Source: Solidesulfovibrio magneticus RS-1 (GTDB lineage Bacteria; Desulfobacterota; Desulfovibrionia; Desulfovibrionales; Desulfovibrionaceae). From it: DNA of 64,000 nucleotides. Of this stretch, positions 8,272 to 16,687 are shown in pieces; position 1 is the stretch's first letter; each line of letters opens with the position of its first letter. The DNA is taken from assembly GCF_000010665.1 (NCBI RefSeq), contig NC_012796.1, positions 2,013,501 through 2,077,500 on the forward strand, written 5' to 3'. The notes under the pieces were generated by a model. It ran no database searches. It saw only the letters and a list, made by a program, of their open reading frames with translations, and was not told the DNA's origin. The translations under genes were made by a program, and so were the position numbers.

Positions 8272-9723
8272 ATGTTGCAGTCCCTTGCCAGCCTTGACGG
8301 CCATACCCTGATCCTGTTGTGCCTGTCCCTGGGCATCGCCCTGGCCTTTGAATTCGTCAACGGCTTTCACGACACGGCCAACGCCGTGGCCACGGTGATC
8401 TACACCAAGGCGCTACGGGCCACCACGGCCGTCGTCCTGTCGGGCATCTGCAATTTTCTCGGTGTGCTGCTTGGCGGCATCGCCGTGGCCTATTCCATCG
8501 TCCATCTGCTGCCGGTGGACCTGCTCGTGTCGGTCAACTCCAACCTTGGGTTGGCCATGGTCTTTTCCCTGCTCGTCTCGGCCATCCTGTGGAACTTCGG
8601 CACCTGGTACCTGGGGCTGCCGGCGTCGAGCTCGCACACGCTCATCGGCGCGATCCTGGGCGTGGGCTTGGCCAACGCCGTGCGCGAAGGGCTGCCGGCC
8701 GGGGCCGGGGTCAACTGGCACAAGGCCATCGAAGTTGGCTTGTCGCTTTTTATCTCGCCCATCATCGGCTTTGTCCTGGCCGGTGGGCTGCTGCTTTTGC
8801 TGCAACGACTCCTCAAAAATCCGGCCCTGCACCGGCCGCCCCAGGGCGACGCGCCGCCGCCGCCGGCCATGCGGGCGGCGCTGATCCTCTCGGGCTTGGG
8901 CGTGAGCCTGGCCCATGGCTCCAACGACGGCCAGAAGGGGGTGGGCCTTATCATGCTCATCCTCATCGGCATCCTGCCCGGGGTCTATTCCCTGGACGCC
9001 GACCTGTCGCCCGGGGAGACGGCCATGGTGCGCCAGGCGGCGGCCCGGTTCACCGATTATTTCGACGCCCACCGGCTGGAGATCGACAAGGCCTACGCCA
9101 GCGGCGCGATCCGGGAGCTGCCCGAAAAAGCCTCGGCCGTGAACTGCGACGTGCGCGGGGCCGTGGCCGCCTCGGAAGATATCCAGCGCCAGCTAGCCCT
9201 GTATGATTCCATTGCCGCCATCCCGGCCGGGGAACGCTGGGAGCTGCGCACCGACATCCTGTGTCTGGACGACGCCGCCCGGATCATGCAGGGGCTTTCG
9301 GGCAGCGCCGCCGAGCGGGCCGAGATCGAGCAACTGCGCGAAACCTTGCGCCGGCCAACGGAATACGCCCCAAGCTGGGTCATCATGGCCGTGTCCCTGG
9401 CCCTTGGCGTGGGCACCATGGTCGGCTGGAAGCGCATTGTGGTCACCATCGGCGAGAAGATCGGCAAGACCAAGCTCAGCTACGCCCAGGGCGCTTCTGC
9501 CCAGATCGTGGCCATGGCCACCATCGGCCTGGCCGACGGCCTGGGGCTGCCGGTGTCCACCACCCACGTGCTGTCTTCCGGCGTGGCCGGGACCATGGCC
9601 GCCCACAAAAGCGGCCTGCAGATGCGCACCCTGCGCTCCATCGCCATGGCCTGGGTGTTCACCCTGCCGGCGGCCATGCTGCTGGGGGCCGGGTTCTTTT
9701 TCCTCTTCACGGCCTGGCTGTAG
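8272..9723 (+). CDS. pit: Inorganic phosphate transporter, Pit family
   Basis: The 483-residue membrane protein has both halves of the PiT signature: FVNGFHDTANAVATVI near residue 25 with SSSHTLIGAILG, and AHGSNDGQKGVGL in the middle with a matching C-terminal repeat (LPVSTTHVLSSGVAGTMAA). A soluble loop of about 140 residues separates the halves, as in E. coli PitA-type carriers. It would import phosphate, usually as a metal-phosphate complex with protons or sodium. ATG 8272 has CGGAG nine bases upstream; an upstream in-frame ATG at 8149 lacks support and its extension is not membrane-like. The PhoU-containing GAK operon is next door; Pit genes are often paired with PhoU-like partners. Confidence 0.9.
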   Translation: MLQSLASLDGHTLILLCLSLGIALAFEFVNGFHDTANAVATVIYTKALRATTAVVLSGICNFLGVLLGGIAVAYSIVHLLPVDLLVSVNSNLGLAMVFSLLVSAILWNFGTWYLGLPASSSHTLIGAILGVGLANAVREGLPAGAGVNWHKAIEVGLSLFISPIIGFVLAGGLLLLLQRLLKNPALHRPPQGDAPPPPAMRAALILSGLGVSLAHGSNDGQKGVGLIMLILIGILPGVYSLDADLSPGETAMVRQAAARFTDYFDAHRLEIDKAYASGAIRELPEKASAVNCDVRGAVAASEDIQRQLALYDSIAAIPAGERWELRTDILCLDDAARIMQGLSGSAAERAEIEQLRETLRRPTEYAPSWVIMAVSLALGVGTMVGWKRIVVTIGEKIGKTKLSYAQGASAQIVAMATIGLADGLGLPVSTTHVLSSGVAGTMAAHKSGLQMRTLRSIAMAWVFTLPAAMLLGAGFFFLFTAWL

Positions 9724-9871
9724 GGCCGACGCTGTCCGGCTTCGTCCGCTTTCTGCGGTTCCTTCAGGCCGCTTGACGGTATGCCCGGGCCGGCCGGGCT
9801 TGCCCGAACTCCGGTTTGCGCCTAGATAAGCGCCTGGCCGGCGCAATTGCGCCGCCACCGGACGTTCTCCT

Positions 9872-10999
9872 ATGCTGCTGTATATCCATGTGCCCTTTTG
9901 CCGGAGCAAGTGCCGGTACTGCGCCTTTGTCTCGCGTCCCCTGGACATGGCCGAGGTGGAGGTCTACGCCACGGCCTTGCCGCTGGAGATCCGGCATTTC
10001 GGCAAGAAGCTCGGCCGGCCCAAGGTCGAGACCATTTATTTCGGCGGCGGCACGCCCACGCTGTTGCCGCCCTGGGCGCTGTCGCGCATCCTGCCGGAAA
10101 TTACCCGCCATTTCGACGTGCATCCGGCCGTGGAATGGACGTTTGAGGGCAATCCCGATTCGGCTCTGGACCAGCAGTACCTGAGCATCCTGGTCGGGGC
10201 CGGGGTCAACCGCCTGAGCCTTGGTGTGCAGAGCTTTTCCGACGCCATGCTCAAGACCCTGGGCCGGCCCCATGACGCCAGGACGGCCCAGCTGGCCTTC
10301 GAGGCGGCCCGCAAGGCGGGGTTCGCCAACATCAGCCTGGACCTCATCTGGGGCTTGCCCGGCCAGCGCGAGGCCAGCTGGATGGAGGACCTCAAGGCGG
10401 CCGTGCGTCTGCGGCCGGAACATCTGTCCTGTTACGGCCTGACCCTGGAGCCGGGCACGCCCCTGGCCGCCTCGGCCGAGGCCGGCGAGCTGGAGCTGCC
10501 GCCGGATGGCGAACAGGGCCGCATGTACGTGCATGGGGCGGAGTTTCTGGAAGAGCAGGGCTACCTGCAATACGAAATCTCGAATTACGCCCGCATGGGT
10601 TTCCAAAGCCGCCACAATTCGGGCTACTGGGAAGGCCGGGACTATCTGGGGCTGGGGCCGGGGGCGGTGTCCACCGTGGCCGGGGTGCGCCATGAAAATC
10701 CCCGCGACGTGCGCGACTGGGCTGTCCAGGCCAAGGTCGGGCGCTGCGGCGTCGGCGGGGTGGCGCTCTCGCGTGAGGAGCGCATCCGCGAACTGGTCAT
10801 GCTCTCGCTGCGAACGGCCAAGGGGCTTCGGCTGGGGCTTTACAAGCGGTTGACCGGAATTGATTTTCTTAAGGAAAACGAAGCGCTCGTCACCGCCTTG
10901 CGGCAAAAGGAGCTGGTGCGTCTGAGCGCCGGGCATCTGCGGCTGACCAAGAACGGCTTTCTAGTCAGCAACCTCATCCTGGAGCGCCTGCGGTTCTAA
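9872..10999 (+). CDS. hemW: Heme chaperone HemW / HemN-like radical SAM protein
   Basis: The 375-residue protein opens directly with the radical SAM cluster motif CRSKCRYCAF (CX3CX2CXF) preceded by YIHVPFC, then YFGGGTPTLLP for SAM binding, and ends with a HemN-type winged-helix region (LRTAKGLRLG). The short form without the HemN N-terminal extension points to HemW, which delivers heme to membrane proteins, rather than to coproporphyrinogen dehydrogenase. The gene stands alone; 148 bp separate it from the phosphate permease and a hairpin repeat follows it. Confidence 0.85.
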   Translation: MLLYIHVPFCRSKCRYCAFVSRPLDMAEVEVYATALPLEIRHFGKKLGRPKVETIYFGGGTPTLLPPWALSRILPEITRHFDVHPAVEWTFEGNPDSALDQQYLSILVGAGVNRLSLGVQSFSDAMLKTLGRPHDARTAQLAFEAARKAGFANISLDLIWGLPGQREASWMEDLKAAVRLRPEHLSCYGLTLEPGTPLAASAEAGELELPPDGEQGRMYVHGAEFLEEQGYLQYEISNYARMGFQSRHNSGYWEGRDYLGLGPGAVSTVAGVRHENPRDVRDWAVQAKVGRCGVGGVALSREERIRELVMLSLRTAKGLRLGLYKRLTGIDFLKENEALVTALRQKELVRLSAGHLRLTKNGFLVSNLILERLRF

Positions 11000-11100
11000 C
11001 GGTTGCCACCGCGTCGGTCTTCTTCGCCTTACCCCCAAGGAATTTCTTCTCGCCACTCCCGCCCACCGCAACAGCAACGCTCCTCCTTTAAAACCCATTC

Positions 11101-11139
11101 GGGGGGTCTGGGGGTCTCAGGCCCCCAGCCGCCGGAGGC
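11101..11139 (+). repeat. Intergenic hairpin repeat, copy 1
   Basis: A 39-bp unit: a GGGGGGTCTG lead, a hairpin with stem GGGGGTC and GGCCCCC around loop TCA, then AGCCGCCGGAGGC. One stem pair is G-U in the plus-strand transcript. It lies between the convergent hemW and M23 peptidase genes. Confidence 0.85.
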
Positions 11140-11171
11140 ATCTTCCTGTATTTCCAGGCTTTCACTCTCCT

Positions 11172-12599
11172 CTACATGCCACCATTAGCCGCCGGCAAGG
11201 CGTCGGCCAGGGCGGCGGGGGGCTTGTGGCCGTCGAGGACGGCGGCGTAGGTCAGGGCGTCTTCGCGGAATTCGGCCAGCCGGGCGCGGGGCAGGGGCGT
11301 GGCTTCGGCGGTGTCGTTATCCAGGGCGTTGACCGGCCGGCCGTCGGCGTACATGCGGAAATCGAGGTGGGGGCCGGTGGCGTAGCCGGTGGCCCCGACG
11401 TAGCCGATGACCTGGCCTTGGACCACGCGGCTGCCCTGGGCGATGCCCTTGGCGAAGCGGCTTAAGTGGTTGTAGCGGGTGACGTAGGTTTTGCCGTGGC
11501 GCACGGTCAGGTAGTTGCCGGCGGCGTGGTTGCGGCCGCGTTCGATGACCACGCCGTCGCCCACGGTCCAGATGGGGGTGCCGGTGGGGGCGGCGTAGTC
11601 CACGCCGTAGTGGGCTTTGCGGACCTTGAGGATGGGGTGCAGGCGCGAGGCGGTGAAGCCCGAGGTGACGCGCAGAAATGACAGGGGGGCGCGCAGGAAG
11701 GTCTTGCGCAGGGGGACGCCTTCGGCGTCGTAGTATTCCAGGCGGCCCTTGTCGCCGAGGATGCCGTAGCCTTCCAGGACCTTGTCGCCGCTGGTGTAGC
11801 GGGCGGCCAGCACGCGGCCCAGGCCGGCCGGGCGGCCTTCCACGTAGCGCTCTTCCACCACGGCCCGTACGGTGTCGCCGGGCTGGACATCGCGGCTGAA
11901 GTCCATGTCCGAGGCGAAGATGTCGGCCAGGGCCAGGGCGGTGGCCAAATTGCCGCCGCTGGCGGCCACGGCTTCGGACAGGGTGGATGTGACGGTGGCG
12001 GTCAAAAGGGCGGGGCGTACCTCGCACTGTTTGGTTTCGACCCGGGCGGCAAGCTCGCCGTCGTTTTCGTCGATGACCAGGGTTTCAGTTTCGTTGATGT
12101 CGTATTCAAAAGAGACCAGTTCCCGGTCGCGCAGGGTGAGGCGGTAGGGCTGGCCGGTGCGCAGGTTGGAGAAGGAGAAGTCCTCGGGGTCGGCCAGGGC
12201 GGCGATTTTGGCCGGCTCGGCATGGCGGCCGAGGAGGCCGGCCAGGGTCTGGCCGGGGCGGATCTCGCCGGTGATGGTCCGGGCGTCGGGGTGGGCCGCG
12301 TTTGGCGCTTCCGGTTCGGGGGGCGCGGCGTTTACGGCCGGCTCGGTTTCGGGCGGACTTTCAAACAGGTTGCCGACGACGGCGACGTTGGTTTCGGACC
12401 GGGCCGGGGCCGGGGCCGGGGCCGAGGCGGTCTGGAACAGCGACTCCAGGAAGGCTCTCGGCGCGGTCAGGCGGGCGAGGCCCAGGACAGCGGCCAGAGC
12501 CAGGACGGCAAGACCGAGGAGGGTGAGCAGTCGCCAGGAGCGGCGACGGTGCTTGGAAAAGATCGGTCGGCCGGGATCACCAAGTGGCGGGTAGGGCAT
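11172..12599 (-). CDS. M23-family cell-wall peptidase (LytM/OapA-like)
   Basis: The 475-residue protein has one N-terminal membrane segment (residues about 22-42), an OapA/LysM-like middle region and a C-terminal peptidase M23 domain. Visible motifs are HYGVDYAAPTGTPI (zinc-binding H-x3-D), YNHLS (catalytic His) and GPHLDFRMY where the usual HxH reads HLD. M23 enzymes cut peptide crosslinks in peptidoglycan in the periplasm. The Asp in place of the last zinc-binding His could still bind metal but is not the standard ligand. The gene is alone and convergent with hemW. Confidence 0.85.
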   Translation of the reverse strand: MPYPPLGDPGRPIFSKHRRRSWRLLTLLGLAVLALAAVLGLARLTAPRAFLESLFQTASAPAPAPARSETNVAVVGNLFESPPETEPAVNAAPPEPEAPNAAHPDARTITGEIRPGQTLAGLLGRHAEPAKIAALADPEDFSFSNLRTGQPYRLTLRDRELVSFEYDINETETLVIDENDGELAARVETKQCEVRPALLTATVTSTLSEAVAASGGNLATALALADIFASDMDFSRDVQPGDTVRAVVEERYVEGRPAGLGRVLAARYTSGDKVLEGYGILGDKGRLEYYDAEGVPLRKTFLRAPLSFLRVTSGFTASRLHPILKVRKAHYGVDYAAPTGTPIWTVGDGVVIERGRNHAAGNYLTVRHGKTYVTRYNHLSRFAKGIAQGSRVVQGQVIGYVGATGYATGPHLDFRMYADGRPVNALDNDTAEATPLPRARLAEFREDALTYAAVLDGHKPPAALADALPAANGGM

Positions 12600-12881
12600 G
12601 GGTGTGGTTCCATGGGGTCGCGCCGGGCAGGCGGATGGCGTTAGGCTGAGGCTGTGCGGTCATGGCGCTTCGGCGTCGGCGCGCGGATGACAGGAGTATG
12701 AAAGAATGTTCATGTTTCGTTGTGGGATTGTATGGATAGCGTCTGGTGCAATCGAGTCGTGCGGAGAATAGCGATTTTTCTGGATCGGTCAAGGTGGGGT
12801 GTTTTCTGCAAAGAGTGACTGGTGTTTGGTTGTTTTTGGATATGATACGTCCTTGATTTCTTTGTTTATGGAGTAAATTTC

Positions 12882-13643
12882 ATGAATAAAACTTTTGTTT
12901 TTAATGTACTATATTTTTTGAAGAGAAAATCGTCCCTTTGTTTAGACTATTGCGTGGCGATGTATTTTGCAAGAGTCTGGGTAAGGGACTGCAACGCGCG
13001 TCGGCCGCACTGCGGTTATGTGCCCTGGCGGCGCAGGGCCGGGGGGGCGGCAGACGGAGCGCCCGGCCCTGGCAGGCCCGGCAAAGGGGACGCCCGGGGC
13101 CGGCCCCGAGAGAGGGCTTGGGGCGCGGCCGCCCTTGGGCTGCTGGCCGCCTTGCTGTTTTTTGGGGGCTGTTCCGGGGCCGGGGAGCCGACTGGGCCGG
13201 CCGGGCCGCCGGGGCGACTGTTCGGACTGGCCTTTGGCGATGCGCCCGGTCCGGGGCTTACACGGTTGGCCGTGCCGCTGCCGAGTGCCCTGGCCGAGTC
13301 CTTGGCTTTCTATGCCGCGCCGGGGCAGGGGGACGCGCCGTTTGGCGCGGCCCTGACCCAGGCCACGTTGGCCTTCTGGCAAGGCGGTTTTTTCTCCGTG
13401 GAAGCTGCCTTGGCCGCGCCGGCTGATGCGCCGGCGCTCACCGCGCAACTGACTCGCGACCTTGGGCCACCGCATTGCCGCGAGGCCGCCTCCGGGCGCG
13501 TGTGCCTGTGGCGGGCCGGCGATTTCGAGGCCGTGCTGGAGCAGTCCGGCGACGCGGCCCGGCTCATGTTGCGCCGGGCCGCCACGGCGGCGGCGGTGGC
13601 GGCGGCCCTGCCTCAGCCGCCGCCCCTGGAGCGCGCCGAGTAA
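12882..13643 (+). CDS. Probable lipoprotein, start uncertain
   Basis: Residues 82-97 of this 253-residue frame form a hydrophobic stretch ending in FFGGC, a good lipobox, followed by a Gly/Pro linker and a 150-residue Ala-rich domain with two later cysteines that I do not recognise. The first ATG has GGAG nine bases upstream but would put 80 mostly Arg-rich residues before the signal peptide, and its first 90 bases are AT-rich unlike the rest. A GTG at 13020 is a better-placed start but has no clear ribosome site. Either the start is internal, or a foreign AT-rich segment was joined upstream. Confidence 0.5.
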   Translation: MNKTFVFNVLYFLKRKSSLCLDYCVAMYFARVWVRDCNARRPHCGYVPWRRRAGGAADGAPGPGRPGKGDARGRPRERAWGAAALGLLAALLFFGGCSGAGEPTGPAGPPGRLFGLAFGDAPGPGLTRLAVPLPSALAESLAFYAAPGQGDAPFGAALTQATLAFWQGGFFSVEAALAAPADAPALTAQLTRDLGPPHCREAASGRVCLWRAGDFEAVLEQSGDAARLMLRRAATAAAVAAALPQPPPLERAE

Positions 13644-13744
13644 CGCCCCGCGTAAACACAAGGCCCCGCCGCCGGAGAAACAGTGTTTCCCGACCGACAA
13701 CAGCGCCGATGCACGCCACACCCACTTAACCCCTTTCTCCATCT

Positions 13745-13783
13745 GGGGGATCTGGGGGCCTCAGGCCCCCAGCCGCCGGAGGC
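13745..13783 (+). repeat. Intergenic hairpin repeat, copy 2
   Basis: Same 39-bp unit with stem GGGGGCC, loop TCA, GGCCCCC and tail AGCCGCCGGAGGC. It lies between the convergent lipoprotein and glycerophosphodiesterase genes. Confidence 0.85.
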
Positions 13784-13794
13784 CTCTTATCTCC

Positions 13795-14856
13795 TTATTT
13801 TTCCTTCATAAATATCTCACGCGCGGCCACGGCGGTGTCGGGGAAATCGGCAAACACGCCGTCAACGCCGAGTTCGTAGAACTGGAGATATTCCTTGATG
13901 GGGTCGTTGCCGTAGTCCTTGGCCAGGTAGCGGTCTTCGTTGCGGAAAGTGTAGGGATGCACGGTGAGCCCGGCGGCGTGGGCGTCGGCCACCACGGTAT
14001 TGGGCGCAGCCAGGGTCTTGTCCGGGTTTTCCTTGATAATAAGCCGCTTCCAGGGACCGATGCCGTTGGCGAAGGCGGCGATCTCCTGGAGATTGGCCGG
14101 TGAGAGCAGTTCGGCGAAGGTGCGTTTGTCGCCGGAGACCACGAAATCATAGGGACGCATGTCGGGCTCGTCGTAGAGAAAGACCAGCTTGACCGGCGTC
14201 ATTTGGCGCAAGTCCTTGAGGTTGCCGATCTCGAAGGACTGGATGAAGACCGGGGACTCGGCCTTGTCGTAGCCGTTTTTGGCGAGAATCTCCACGAGCT
14301 TGCCTTCCAGGGGCAGACCGATGCTTCGGAAATAGGTCGGATGCTTGGTTTCGGGATAGATGCCGATGACGCGGCCGGTTTCCTTTTCTTTGCGTTTGAC
14401 CAGTTCGATGACCTCTTCGAAAGTCGACACGGCGAACTGGCCGTCGCGGCTGTGGTCGCGGAAGTCGAGACGTTCCTTGGCCCGTAGGGTCCTCAGTTCG
14501 GCCAGGGTGAAGTCTTCGGTGAAATAGCCATCGATCTCGGTTCCATCGATGGTTTTCTTGGTTTTGCGGTCCGGGAACTTGGCGGCCACGTCGGTGGTGC
14601 CGCTGATGTCGTTTTCGTGGCGGGCGATGAGCACGCCGTCTTTGGTGGCGACGAGGTCCGGCTCGACGTAATCGGCCCCCATGTCGATAGCCAATTCGTA
14701 GGAGGCCAGGGTGTGTTCGGGGCGATGGCCGCAGGCGCCCCGGTGGCCGATGACCAGGGGGGCGGGGCGGGACTGGGCCAGGGCCTCGCCGGCCAGACCG
14801 CTGGCGGCGGCCAGGGCCAGGGCCAGGGCGGCGAGTCGAAGGGTCGTTTTACGCAT
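13795..14856 (-). CDS. glpQ: Periplasmic glycerophosphodiester phosphodiesterase
   Basis: The 353-residue protein starts with a clear Sec signal peptide (about 27 residues, ending AGEALAQ). After it comes the GDPD signature: VIGHRGACGHRPEHTLASYE, with catalytic His and the EHT motif, then GADYVEPDLVATKDG with metal-binding residues. GlpQ enzymes release glycerol-3-phosphate from glycerophosphodiesters in the periplasm, using calcium. Length and order match E. coli GlpQ. The start ATG has GAGGAG upstream. No glycerol-3-phosphate transporter gene is next to it. Confidence 0.9.
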   Translation of the reverse strand: MRKTTLRLAALALALAAASGLAGEALAQSRPAPLVIGHRGACGHRPEHTLASYELAIDMGADYVEPDLVATKDGVLIARHENDISGTTDVAAKFPDRKTKKTIDGTEIDGYFTEDFTLAELRTLRAKERLDFRDHSRDGQFAVSTFEEVIELVKRKEKETGRVIGIYPETKHPTYFRSIGLPLEGKLVEILAKNGYDKAESPVFIQSFEIGNLKDLRQMTPVKLVFLYDEPDMRPYDFVVSGDKRTFAELLSPANLQEIAAFANGIGPWKRLIIKENPDKTLAAPNTVVADAHAAGLTVHPYTFRNEDRYLAKDYGNDPIKEYLQFYELGVDGVFADFPDTAVAAREIFMKEK

Positions 14857-15006
14857 GGGATGCTCCTCGGATGTGGTATGGAAAAGGCCAAGGTGCGCCC
14901 GGTCCGTGTCCTCCGGATAACCGACAGGTAACCGATGCGCGACAATTGCGCGAGTCTGGCGTCGCGGTCATTTGACAGCCGCCCTCGCCGGTCCTACAAG
15001 GCCCAA

Positions 15007-16197
15007 ATGCAGGCTTCCACCGCTTTCGCTCCGACCTCAGGGCCGGCCGGTCCCCTGGAACTGGCGGCCAGGCTTATTCCCAATCCCTCCGTCCTCTCCG
15101 ACCGGGGATTGGCTGTCCTGGTCGAGACGGCCTACCGGGCCAGCCTCAAGCGGGAAGAGGGGCGCTATCCGTCGTTTCAACTGTTTTCGCCTCTGGCCGG
15201 CGGGGCCGAGCCGGTGCTCGACCTGCGGTTTTCTCCGCCCCAACCCTGTACGCTGCCGACCTTACACCGGCTCTCGCCGGGCATCCCGCCCGGCCCCTAT
15301 GCGTTTGTGGCCAAGGAAGGGCCGGAGGGGTTGCGGCTGGAAGGCGTGTCCAAGGTCGAGTACTCCGGCTTTGCCGCCCTGCGCGGCCGTATCGACTACC
15401 ATGGCGGCACCCAGTTCCCGGGCCTTTCGTTAAGCGTCTCGGCCCCGGGAAAGCTGCGGGCGTCGCTGGTCTGCCCGGATCAGCCGGCGCTCTATCTGGA
15501 GTTGCGGGAAGGCCGGCTATCGGTTTGTCACGACAACGCTTTTTCGCCCATTTTCCTGCCGCTTTGCCGTCAGGCCGCACAGGCCTTGACCCACGGGGCC
15601 GAGGATTCCGGTGCCTTGCCTAGCCTGGTCAAGGCGACCCTGGCCCGGGTGTTCGCCCTGGCCGTGGCCGCCGGCCATGGCGGCATGTTCGTGTTTCTGC
15701 CGCCCGGGCGGGCCGAGGCCGCCGCCGCCAGGACGCTCCTGTCGCCCGGGGTCGGCGTGGCCTGGCCCAACCTCGGCCGGGTGGCGCAGAATTTGGCCGG
15801 CGCGGGTGGCGGTCAGGCCGTGCATCTGGAGCAATGGGACACGGCTACCCGGGTGACGGCCCAGGCCTCGTGCGTGGACGGGGCGGTGATCCTGGACGCC
15901 GCCTTGTCGGTGCAGGCCTTCCGGGTGGAGCTCCTCGCCCGCGACGAGGACGCCTTACCGCTTTGTCTGTCGCTGTCGCCCCAGTCCACGGAGCTGGTCC
16001 CTACGGCTTCCCTGGACATCGCCGGCTTCGGCACCCGCCACCGCAGCGCCGCCCGCTATGTGGCTAGGGCGTCTGGAGCCGTGGCGGTGGTGGTATCCCA
16101 GGACGGCGAGATGCGGGAATTCGTCCGGCTGCCCGATGGCCGAGTGGGCGTTTGCGGGCCGCTGGCTCCCATGTCCGTATCGGCTCCGGCGGCCTGA
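15007..16197 (+). CDS. Diadenylate-cyclase-like (DisA_N/DAC domain) protein
   Basis: This 396-residue protein carries, in its C-terminal third, the two motifs of c-di-AMP synthases: DGAVILDA at residue 291 and GTRHRSAA at residue 342. Both the DGA and RHR signatures are intact, so it could convert two ATP to c-di-AMP. The N-terminal 250 residues are not membrane-spanning and do not look like DisA's helix-hairpin-helix part; they may be a sensor or a diverged second domain. The start is uncertain: an in-frame ATG at 14935 is an alternative, and neither has a strong ribosome site. The gene diverges from glpQ and precedes a PilZ gene. Confidence 0.65.
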   Translation: MQASTAFAPTSGPAGPLELAARLIPNPSVLSDRGLAVLVETAYRASLKREEGRYPSFQLFSPLAGGAEPVLDLRFSPPQPCTLPTLHRLSPGIPPGPYAFVAKEGPEGLRLEGVSKVEYSGFAALRGRIDYHGGTQFPGLSLSVSAPGKLRASLVCPDQPALYLELREGRLSVCHDNAFSPIFLPLCRQAAQALTHGAEDSGALPSLVKATLARVFALAVAAGHGGMFVFLPPGRAEAAAARTLLSPGVGVAWPNLGRVAQNLAGAGGGQAVHLEQWDTATRVTAQASCVDGAVILDAALSVQAFRVELLARDEDALPLCLSLSPQSTELVPTASLDIAGFGTRHRSAARYVARASGAVAVVVSQDGEMREFVRLPDGRVGVCGPLAPMSVSAPAA

Positions 16198-16309
16198 TGC
16201 CCGCATTGGCGCTTTCTAAAACGCTGCGAACCGGCTATGCTTGCCTTCGGCGAGCCAACGTCAAAGTGGATGCCGGCCGCGCCGCGCGGGCAAGAAGTGA
16301 GGGAAAGGC

Positions 16310-16687
16310 ATGGGAGACAACAAGAGACGCCGCAGCCGGGTCTGCGCCCAGTTCGACGCGTATGTGTACATCGACGGGGAGAAGATTCCGGTCAGCACCC
16401 AGAATCTGAGCCTCAAGGGGGCGCTTTTCTGCCCCGAGCCGCGCTTGGCCCCAGGGCGGGACTGCACGGTGGTTTTTGAACTGGCCAAGGACATCAAGGT
16501 GCGGCTCAAGGCCACGGTCGTGCGCTCCAATGACGAAGGCGTCGCCATTGATTTCGACAGCATGGACGAGTCCGCCTTTTTCCATCTGCGCAATATGGTG
16601 CGCTATTCCTCCCAGGACGCCGACCGCATTGACGACGAACTGCAAGTGCCGGCCTTTGACGTGGACCGCGAAGGGGGCGGGTCTTGA
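16310..16687 (+). CDS. PilZ domain protein
   Basis: The 125-residue protein has the c-di-GMP-binding pattern of PilZ: an arginine cluster KRRRSR at residues 5-10 and NLSLKG at about 33-38, where the consensus is (D/N)xSxxG. The rest alternates strand-like segments (VRLKATVVRS..GVAIDF) as in the PilZ barrel. It would bind c-di-GMP and relay it to a partner. The stop overlaps the TTG start of the TPR gene, so the two are probably co-translated. It follows the diadenylate-cyclase-like gene after 112 bp. Confidence 0.85.
   Translation: MGDNKRRRSRVCAQFDAYVYIDGEKIPVSTQNLSLKGALFCPEPRLAPGRDCTVVFELAKDIKVRLKATVVRSNDEGVAIDFDSMDESAFFHLRNMVRYSSQDADRIDDELQVPAFDVDREGGGS

Noticed and set aside
16021-16040. 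A second copy of the tRNA-Leu end as attachment site, because of a TTCGGCACC match.
   Set aside because: The match is nine bases inside the diadenylate-cyclase-like gene, on the wrong side of the integrase.
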